Part shown: one piece after another, positions 1-4,589 of the stretch
Numbering within the stretch: position 1 is the stretch's first letter
Layout: every line of letters begins with the position of its first letter
Assembly (NCBI GenBank): GCA_945788155.1
Contig: CALZKX010000127.1
Span: 1-6,367 of the forward strand
DNA from: an uncultured Flavobacteriaceae bacterium
GTDB taxonomy: Bacteria; Bacteroidota; Bacteroidia; Flavobacteriales; Flavobacteriaceae
Reading direction: 5' to 3'
Length of the DNA: 6,367 bases
Made by a program: the position numbers and the translations under genes
The notes under the pieces: generated by a model
What the model was told of the DNA's origin: nothing
Database searches by the model: none
What the model saw: the letters and a program-made list of their open reading frames with translations, nothing else

Positions 1-143
1 AAATTTATATTATAAATTATACATACATCATCTCGTTTCTTCTGCTAAAAAAGAAATAAAACCAGTTGTAATATGTATAAGTTGTTCTATTCATAACTAT
101 TGAAGTGGCTAATGTAAATAATATTTTTACAAATCAAAATACT

Positions 144-165
144 AAGACCTTATTTTTAAGGTTTT
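144..165. repeat. Inverted repeat, possible weak bidirectional terminator
   Basis: ACCTTA (147-152), a T4 loop and TAAGGT (157-162) form a perfect six-base-pair stem. Pairing can extend outward to nine pairs through AAG (144-146) and TTT (163-165), with one G-U pair. The flanks are AT-rich but there is no long T tract after the stem, so a terminator role is only a guess. No gene end is visible next to it. Confidence 0.3.
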
Positions 166-250
166 ATGTAAATAATTAAAGATTTCGCAGTAAAATGTGG
201 TATAAATCAATTAATGTTTATTTTTGAATACAAAATTTCTTGGAATAGAT

Positions 251-266
251 TATCATGGTAATGATA
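251..266. repeat. Perfect inverted repeat TATCAT-GGTA-ATGATA
   Basis: A six-base-pair perfect stem with a four-base loop is followed on the plus strand by a GGG and a run of six T (268-276). The stem is AT-rich and weak. It could be a terminator for something transcribed rightward, or an operator-like site upstream of gldA, or simply part of the repeat cluster that continues to 413. The sequence does not decide between these. Confidence 0.3.
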
Positions 267-295
267 TAGGGTTTTTTCGGTGATTTCATTTTGTA

Positions 296-327
296 TTTGT
301 ATATCAAAGGCTAAAATTTTGTATTTG
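296..327 (+). promoter_or_regulatory. Candidate Bacteroidota-type promoter for gldA
   Basis: TTTG at 296-299 is separated by 20 bases from TGTATTTG at 320-327. The Bacteroidota primary sigma factor prefers a -33 TTTG and a -7 TAnnTTTG element. The -7 candidate differs at one position, having TG instead of TA. If used, the gldA transcript would have a leader of about 100 bases containing the hairpins at 338-413. The two elements belong to a 12-base direct repeat with a period of 28, so the match may reflect the repeat and not a promoter. Confidence 0.25.
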
Positions 328-337
328 CCACACCCAA

Positions 338-413
338 AACTGTCATTTTTTGACAGTTCTGACCTCTCCCAAGGAGAGGTAAATTTAGAAACTCCGAGGC
401 AGAGCCATCGGAG
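338..413. repeat. Cluster of three REP-like hairpins
   Basis: Three palindromes lie in tandem. First, AACTGTCA (338-345) pairs perfectly with TGACAGTT (351-358) around a T5 loop. Second, ACCTCTCC (362-369) pairs perfectly with GGAGAGGT (373-380) around CAA. Third, CTCCGAGGC (392-400) pairs with GCC-A-TCGGAG (404-413), nine pairs with one bulged A. The second is the CCTCTCC/GGAGAGG type that I recall as a dispersed repeat in flavobacterial genomes. The cluster ends 22 bases before the gldA start, so it would lie in the leader of that mRNA if the promoter is upstream. It could affect mRNA stability or end rightward transcription from outside the window. Confidence 0.65.
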
Positions 414-435
414 AATTATTTAAATTAATTTTTGC

Positions 436-1329
436 ATGTCTATAAAGGTAAAACAACTCACAAAAGTTTATGGAAACCAGAAAGCACTAAACAATGTGTC
501 TTTTAAAGTGGATAAACCCCAAGTTGTTGGTTTTTTAGGTCCAAATGGCGCTGGAAAATCAACGATGATGAAAATATTGACCACTTATTTAAGTGCTACT
601 GAAGGTCAGGCTGAAGTGAACGGCTTTGATGTAAACGATAACAGCAAAGAGGTTCAGCAAAGTGTTGGGTATTTACCAGAGCATAATCCGTTGTATTTGG
701 ACATGTATGTAAAGGAATATTTGTTTTTTAATGCACAAATTTATAAGGTTAAGAAATCTCGAATTGAGGAAATTATTGAACTCACTGGATTAACACCTGA
801 AGCACATAAAACCATTGGGCAACTCTCTAAAGGTTACAGACAGCGTGTGGGTTTAGCTTGTGTATTACTGCATGATCCTGATGTGTTGATTCTTGACGAA
901 CCAACCACAGGATTGGATCCTAACCAGTTGGTAGATATTAGAAATCTAATTAAAACCATTGGGAAGGAAAAAACCGTGTTTTTATCGACACATATTATGC
1001 AGGAAGTTGAAGCCATGTGTGATCGAGTGATTATTATTAATAAAGGCGAAATTGTTGCTGACAAGAAACTCCAAGCATTGAGAGAGGGCAAAGACCAAAT
1101 CGTAGTCGTAGAGTTTGATTACAGAGTAGAAGATGCCTTTTTGAAAAACTTACCAAAAGTGAAAAGTGTTGTAAACACACATGATTTTGTATATGAAATT
1201 ACCTTTAATTCTACAGAAGATATGCGCTCTCATGTGTTTGATTTTGCACACGACAACCAATTGAAAATCTTGCAATTGAATCAGAAAAATGCGAGTTTGG
1301 AGAGTTTGTTTAGGGAGTTGACGAGTTAA
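436..1329 (+). CDS. gldA: Gliding-motility ABC transporter ATP-binding subunit GldA
   Basis: This 297-residue protein is the cytoplasmic ATPase of the Gld ABC transporter. In Flavobacterium johnsoniae it is needed for gliding and is thought to work with the membrane proteins GldF and GldG, neither of which is in the window. The ABC domain is complete: Walker A GPNGAGKST (35-43), GYLPEHNPLY in the Q-loop region (79-88, with Glu where many ABC ATPases have Gln), signature LSKGYRQR (130-137), Walker B LILDEP (151-156), D-loop GLDP (159-162) and switch His186 in STH. Residues after about 215 form the short C-terminal region seen in this subfamily. Length and closeness of sequence match GldA rather than a generic ABC-2 ATPase. 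The ATG at 436 sits just before the conserved start of the domain; upstream is only an AT-rich stretch with no Shine-Dalgarno site, usual for this phylum. It stands alone on the plus strand and converges with the lipoprotein gene ending at 1401. Confidence 0.93.
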   Translation: MSIKVKQLTKVYGNQKALNNVSFKVDKPQVVGFLGPNGAGKSTMMKILTTYLSATEGQAEVNGFDVNDNSKEVQQSVGYLPEHNPLYLDMYVKEYLFFNAQIYKVKKSRIEEIIELTGLTPEAHKTIGQLSKGYRQRVGLACVLLHDPDVLILDEPTTGLDPNQLVDIRNLIKTIGKEKTVFLSTHIMQEVEAMCDRVIIINKGEIVADKKLQALREGKDQIVVVEFDYRVEDAFLKNLPKVKSVVNTHDFVYEITFNSTEDMRSHVFDFAHDNQLKILQLNQKNASLESLFRELTS

Positions 1330-1350
1330 TATCTTACCTTATAATTGTTT

Positions 1351-1390
1351 CACAGAGATTCACGGAGTTACAAAGAGATTCGCTGAGAGC
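1351..1390. repeat. Four degenerate 10-base tandem repeats between convergent genes
   Basis: Four consecutive decamers read CACAGAGATT, CACGGAGTTA, CAAAGAGATT and CGCTGAGAGC. All carry GAG at the same place and the period is exactly 10, about one helical turn. The tract fills most of the 71-base gap between the gldA stop (1329) and the stop of the lipoprotein gene (1401). CACAGAG/CACGGAG strings of this kind are, as I recall, dispersed in many bacterial genomes, including Bacteroidota. No strong terminator hairpin is seen in the gap, so the repeat is the only notable content. Confidence 0.6.
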
Positions 1391-1400
1391 TTGTTTTCTG

Positions 1401-2147
1401 TTAATTAAAAATCAATTCTCCAGTATAAAACTGTTCCACGTCAACGGTTGGTGGTTCATTCACTGCAATTAAATTTCCAGTGCCACGTAATTCACCAGTA
1501 AGTGATATTTGCGGATTTACAATCATATCGTTACTACCTCTATGAAACACATCCACATTTTGAGCAATGAGGTTTTCACCTTCAAAACGTCCAGCACCTG
1601 CATAAAAACCAACAAATAAACTATTGGCAGTTCCAGACATGTAAAATGATGAAATATTGTTGGATACTACTCTTAACTTATCATTATTTATTTGCAATCT
1701 AAAATCGCCAACTGTAAAGCTTCCAGGAGCATTAAAGTCTTCGGAAATCAGACTCAATTCGGGAAAGGTCAATACGCCATCGGACGACACCTCGTACTGT
1801 GATGAATTTCTAATACGTGTTATATTAGGAGCTATTACATACACTTTAGTTATACCATAATCCCTTACATAATTGCATGAATTATAATCTGATAGTTGCA
1901 ACTCATTATCAACAACTGTAGCAAGAACATCGTTAAGTAAGTTTTCTCCTGTTTCAATAATGACTTTATAATCCGAACCTTCTTTTACAATGAGTTCTAT
2001 GTCACGATTCACCACAATTTTATCAAAAGAGCTCACTACAACTTCTTGTTGCACGATGTTGCCTTCTGTTTGAAAACAATCTAAAGCGTCTTCGCTGTTG
2101 CAAGCAACAATGAGCATTAAACTTAGTATGTATATTATTTTTTTCAT
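1401..2147 (-). CDS. Head GIN domain (DUF2807) lipoprotein
   Basis: A 248-residue predicted lipoprotein of unknown function. Residues 1-15 form a signal peptide (MKK, then a hydrophobic stretch) ending in the lipobox IVAC, with Cys16 as the lipidated residue. The next residues, NSED, are acidic, which resembles the signal that sends lipoproteins to the outer surface in Flavobacterium; that location is inferred. From about residue 30 the chain is a repetitive beta-rich putative auto-transporter-type adhesin head (DUF2807) with the usual pattern of V/I-rich strands and Asn/Gly turns, ending in GTGNL...NEPPTVDV and a final TGELIF. Family members typically have this PP-V-V end. The ATG start gives a complete signal peptide and is preceded by GGAAAATAAAG. 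It is the last gene of the minus-strand series and follows the lipid A deacylase gene after a 146-base gap filled with repeats. Confidence 0.85.
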   Translation of the reverse strand: MKKIIYILSLMLIVACNSEDALDCFQTEGNIVQQEVVVSSFDKIVVNRDIELIVKEGSDYKVIIETGENLLNDVLATVVDNELQLSDYNSCNYVRDYGITKVYVIAPNITRIRNSSQYEVSSDGVLTFPELSLISEDFNAPGSFTVGDFRLQINNDKLRVVSNNISSFYMSGTANSLFVGFYAGAGRFEGENLIAQNVDVFHRGSNDMIVNPQISLTGELRGTGNLIAVNEPPTVDVEQFYTGELIFN

Positions 2148-2183
2148 CTTTATTTTCCGTGAAAACGAAAATCTTTTAACCCA

Positions 2184-2274
2184 TCCGTTCTTCGGACACT
2201 TACCCTTAAAAAGGGAAGGATTATTAAATTATTTTGTCATTTTACACAACCTTTCGACTGCGCTCAAGGTGACA
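2184..2274. repeat. REP-like palindrome cluster between the lipoprotein and deacylase genes
   Basis: Three palindromic units lie in the 146-base gap. TCCG (2184-2187) pairs with CGGA (2193-2196). CCCTT (2203-2207) pairs with AAGGG (2211-2215) around AAA; together these look like a degraded copy of the common flavobacterial unit with CCGTTCTTCGGA followed by a CCTT/AAGG stem. The third unit begins ACCTT (2249-2253) and closes AAGGT (2266-2270), with TCGACTGCGCTC between. It matches a dispersed element I recall from many Bacteroidota genomes, often continued by GTGACA as here (2269-2274). The cluster would form structure in the mRNA between the two genes and may reduce read-through into the lipoprotein gene. 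Confidence 0.65.
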
Positions 2275-2293
2275 TCTGCGTGATTACAAATGT

Positions 2294-3394
2294 TTACAAA
2301 CGTATGCCAATTCCTATTTCAACAGCTTCTGCTTTTGCAGCGTGCGATTTTAGGGTCACTGCACCAAACCATTTGTCTCCAAAATAGCGTTTAAATCCAA
2401 TACGCTGATACAATCTTCCTTCAAAATCGTAAGGATAATAAGCATAAAAACCTAGTTGTGTTACTATTGATAATTTATTGATAAACAACTCGTGACCAAC
2501 AAAAACACCTAAACGTTTATAATCTGTATTTGGATCAATATCCCTATTTGGAAACGACACAGATTCATAGTAAATCAATTCTTTTAAAAAATTAGAGAAA
2601 AACGCATCGACTCCAAATTGAATGGCACTTTTTCTGTTCAAGCGTTTATCTGCATAAGCTGATACAATATAAAACGGAAATTGACCACTGCCAACCACAT
2701 CACTTTCGCTGACACCGCTTCTAAACACAACATTATATTTTATGGGCTGTGCGAACCTAGCATCATCACTTAAATTATATTGGTATTCTATATCTTCATC
2801 ATCAAAATTATAAGTCATTCCAGCACTAATGGTCAATGAATTGATACTTGTATTTGGTGCTTTTACATTCGCATTGGAATAGTGAATGAGCGATAAGCCA
2901 GCTTGAAATCCAATATTATCAATAACACGCTCTTTTTTATAGTTAATCATCATATAGGTACTGCTCATTAATTTAGTGCCAAATGCTATGTTTTTGTAGT
3001 TGGTTTCTTTATCATAAGGATTTGTTGTAAAAGCCAAGCCTTGACCTATGCGGACCATTAAATTCCGATTAAAGAAATAGAAATTATAATGCCCATAAAG
3101 TGCGTAATTATTACCGAGTACTTCATTTTTTAAGTTTTGATAACTAAACGAGACACCATAATCAGGGTAATTATAACGTTGCTCCCAAGTATTTAACCCA
3201 AATGTTTTTTTGTTCCAGCTTACAATAACGCCTTCTGGATGTCCAGTAATTAAATGAAGAATACTATTGTTATGTAAGGCAATATTTCCAATGAAATAAT
3301 TGATATCGATACTCGAAAAAGTCGGTGATTTTTGTTCCTGTGAAGAACAGAGAAATTGAAAACCAACAAATATTAAAAACAAAAATCTTTTCAT
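2294..3394 (-). CDS. PagL-like lipid A 3-O-deacylase / acyloxyacyl hydrolase
   Basis: A 366-residue outer-membrane protein that probably removes an ester-linked acyl chain from lipid A, altering the outer leaflet. The N-terminus is a Sec signal (KR, then a hydrophobic stretch, likely cut near residue 18). The main clue is LIHYSNANVKAPNTSIN at 169-185: His171 and Ser173 fit the H-x-S-N catalytic motif of PagL, followed by the P-N turn. The rest alternates aromatic and polar residues as in a beta barrel, and the chain ends in a short strand with terminal Leu (IGIGIRL). It is over twice as long as Pseudomonas PagL, as are the Bacteroidota proteins annotated as acyloxyacyl hydrolase, so the barrel or periplasmic part is larger. 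I see no Glu 12 residues after the Ser, where I recall the third catalytic residue of PagL; Asn185 is there. It starts 33 bases after the metF stop and could share its transcript. Confidence 0.75.
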   Translation of the reverse strand: MKRFLFLIFVGFQFLCSSQEQKSPTFSSIDINYFIGNIALHNNSILHLITGHPEGVIVSWNKKTFGLNTWEQRYNYPDYGVSFSYQNLKNEVLGNNYALYGHYNFYFFNRNLMVRIGQGLAFTTNPYDKETNYKNIAFGTKLMSSTYMMINYKKERVIDNIGFQAGLSLIHYSNANVKAPNTSINSLTISAGMTYNFDDEDIEYQYNLSDDARFAQPIKYNVVFRSGVSESDVVGSGQFPFYIVSAYADKRLNRKSAIQFGVDAFFSNFLKELIYYESVSFPNRDIDPNTDYKRLGVFVGHELFINKLSIVTQLGFYAYYPYDFEGRLYQRIGFKRYFGDKWFGAVTLKSHAAKAEAVEIGIGIRL

Positions 3395-3427
3395 AATTGT
3401 TGGTAAATATAGACAAATAATACAACC

Positions 3428-4384
3428 TTAAAACACTTGAGAGGCTATGGTTTTTATATTGTCACTTTTTCCCATAGAATAATAATGTAACACAGGAATT
3501 CCAGCTTTTTTTAGTTCTTTGGATTGTTTTACACACCATTCAATTCCAACTTGCTTTACCTGTCCATTATCTTTGCATTTTACAACTTCAATAATTAAAT
3601 CTTCAGGCAAATCGACATGAAAACGATGCGGAATTAAATTGAGTTGTTTTTTTGTAGCAATAGGTTTTAATCCAGGAATAATAGGCACCTTAATATCCGC
3701 TTTTCTACATTTTTCTACGAAATCAAAGTACTTCTGGTTGTCAAAAAACATTTGAGTCACGATGTACTCTGCACCATTTTTAATTTTCTTTTTCAAGAAA
3801 TGAATATCGCTATCCAAACTTGGAGCTTCCATGTGTTTTTCTGGATAAGCAGCCACACCAATGCAAAAGTTAGTTTCAGATGAATTGAGCAGTTCTTCAT
3901 CTAAATAATTCCCTTGATTCAATTCATTAATTTGGGCTACCAGCTCGCTTGCATAAGCGTGACCTTCTCGCTCTGGTTTAAAATAGGTTTCACTTTTTAC
4001 AGCATCGCCACGCAATGCCATCACATTTTGAATGCCCAAAAAATCCAAGTCGATTAAAAAGTTTTCGGTATCCTCTTTAGTGAATCCACCACATAAAATA
4101 TGTGGTATGGCATCTACTCCATATTTATTTTGAATGGCAGCACAAATACCAACCGTTCCAGGACGCTTTTTTACCACTTGTTTTTTAAGCAAGCCATTTT
4201 CCAGTTCTTTATAAACATACTCTTCTCGATGATAAGTCACATCAATAAAAGGTGGTTTAAACTCCATTAAAGGATCAATATTATCGAATATTGATTGAAT
4301 GTGTTGTCCTTTTAAAGGTGGTAAAATCTCGAATGAAAACTGGGTGTTTCCGTTGGCTTTTTTTATGTGTTGGGTTACTTTCAT
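3428..4384 (-). CDS. metF: 5,10-methylenetetrahydrofolate reductase
   Basis: This 318-residue cytosolic flavoenzyme reduces 5,10-methylene- to 5-methyltetrahydrofolate, the methyl donor for MetH encoded just upstream. It is an FAD-binding TIM barrel. Visible family motifs are SFEILPP (17-23, with Glu19 matching the catalytic Glu28 of E. coli), HILCGG (95-100), LRGD (124-127, folate/flavin site Asp), GVAAYPEKH (176-184), IVTQMFFD (208-215, with Gln211 contacting folate in relatives), PGLKP (237-241) and a C-terminal HYYSMGKSDNI. Length and motif order fit the short bacterial type. The ATG at 4384 lies a few residues before the first conserved strand. A palindromic repeat ends four bases upstream of it and leaves an AGGAG at 4393-4389, an apparent Shine-Dalgarno site that is unusual in this phylum and may be accidental. 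The gap to metH is 205 bases, so the pair may be co-transcribed. Confidence 0.95.
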   Translation of the reverse strand: MKVTQHIKKANGNTQFSFEILPPLKGQHIQSIFDNIDPLMEFKPPFIDVTYHREEYVYKELENGLLKKQVVKKRPGTVGICAAIQNKYGVDAIPHILCGGFTKEDTENFLIDLDFLGIQNVMALRGDAVKSETYFKPEREGHAYASELVAQINELNQGNYLDEELLNSSETNFCIGVAAYPEKHMEAPSLDSDIHFLKKKIKNGAEYIVTQMFFDNQKYFDFVEKCRKADIKVPIIPGLKPIATKKQLNLIPHRFHVDLPEDLIIEVVKCKDNGQVKQVGIEWCVKQSKELKKAGIPVLHYYSMGKSDNIKTIASQVF

Positions 4385-4385
4385 A

Positions 4386-4415
4386 GGTCTCCTAAATCCT
4401 CCAAAGGAGGGCTTT
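4386..4415. repeat. REP-like palindrome in the metF leader
   Basis: On the coding strand the unit reads AGCCCTCC-TTT-GGAGG, then ATTT, then AGGAG. The core stem is CCTCC (4398-4402) with GGAGG (4406-4410), around AAA. The unit ends four bases before the metF ATG. Its plan, CC-rich arm, TTT, GG-rich arm, four bases, then another A-GG-rich block, is the same as the repeat translated inside metH at 6041-6070. I recall units of this type as common in flavobacterial genomes. In mRNA the GGAGG and AGGAG strings could pair with the CCTCC arm, so the element might modulate metF translation. Confidence 0.6.
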
Positions 4416-4422
4416 TTTCTAA

Positions 4423-4515
4423 TTATAATGATATTAAATATGCTGTTAGTAACGCAAATGTTGCCAACAGTACTATTTGTAATACAAACCTTAACTCTAA
4501 TCGATACTTTTTCAT
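4423..4515 (-). CDS. Possible 30-residue single-pass membrane peptide
   Basis: A short frame between metH and metF starts with ATG at 4515 and ends with TAA at 4423. The start follows an A-rich run ending AAGAA, as in many Bacteroidota genes. The peptide begins MKKYRLELRF and continues as an uninterrupted hydrophobic segment (about residues 10-30, rich in Leu, Val, Ala, Ile and Thr), ending ISL. The basic N-terminus followed by one helix predicts a membrane peptide with N-terminus inside. I do not recognise a family. It lies 74 bases after the metH stop and 38 bases before the metF start, on the same strand, so it would be in the same transcript. A chance AT-rich frame remains possible; conservation in relatives would decide. 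Confidence 0.4.
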   Translation of the reverse strand: MKKYRLELRFVLQIVLLATFALLTAYLISL

Positions 4516-4589
4516 TTCTTTTTTTTTTAAATCCTAAGCAAGATTACACTTTCAATTATTTATTTGATTAGGTAATTTCAAACAAATTG

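Larger units (their letters stand above)
1..435. other. Gene-free leader region upstream of gldA
   Basis: This 435-base stretch holds no gene with a credible start and recognisable product. It is very AT-rich and contains several inverted repeats: an AT palindrome at 2-18 (AATTTATA, one base, TATAAATT), stems at 147-162 and 251-266, and three hairpins packed between 338 and 413. It also has a 12-base direct repeat at 288-299 and 316-327. On the minus strand the frame 419-207 is open for about 70 codons through the hairpins but lacks an ATG. I read it as repeat-derived or a gene remnant rather than a gene. I see no tRNA, rRNA or riboswitch fold here. Confidence 0.6.

Noticed and set aside
834..1091. 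Minus-strand frame inside gldA
   Set aside because: It is a shadow of the well-conserved ABC domain on the other strand.
1351..1390. CRISPR array
   Set aside because: Units are 10 bases with no spacers and the tract is only 40 bases long; no cas gene is present.
1330..1400. Intrinsic terminator between gldA and the lipoprotein gene
   Set aside because: No GC-rich stem followed by a T run is present on either strand; the gap is mainly the decamer repeat.
1657..1860. Plus-strand frame inside the lipoprotein gene
   Set aside because: It is antisense to a recognised coding region and shows no recognisable protein features.
2098..2283. Plus-strand frame over the lipoprotein start and repeat cluster
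   Set aside because: It overlaps the lipoprotein signal peptide antisense and reads through palindromic repeats; no independent support.
4299..4571. Plus-strand frame of 90 codons across the metF start and the gap
   Set aside because: It overlaps the metF coding start antisense, has no family resemblance, and its hydrophobic stretch reflects the T-rich complement of the gap.
4385..4589. SAM or cobalamin riboswitch before metF
   Set aside because: I could not find the multi-helix cores of these riboswitches; the gap holds only a simple palindrome, the small frame and AT-rich sequence. A riboswitch before metH would lie outside the window.
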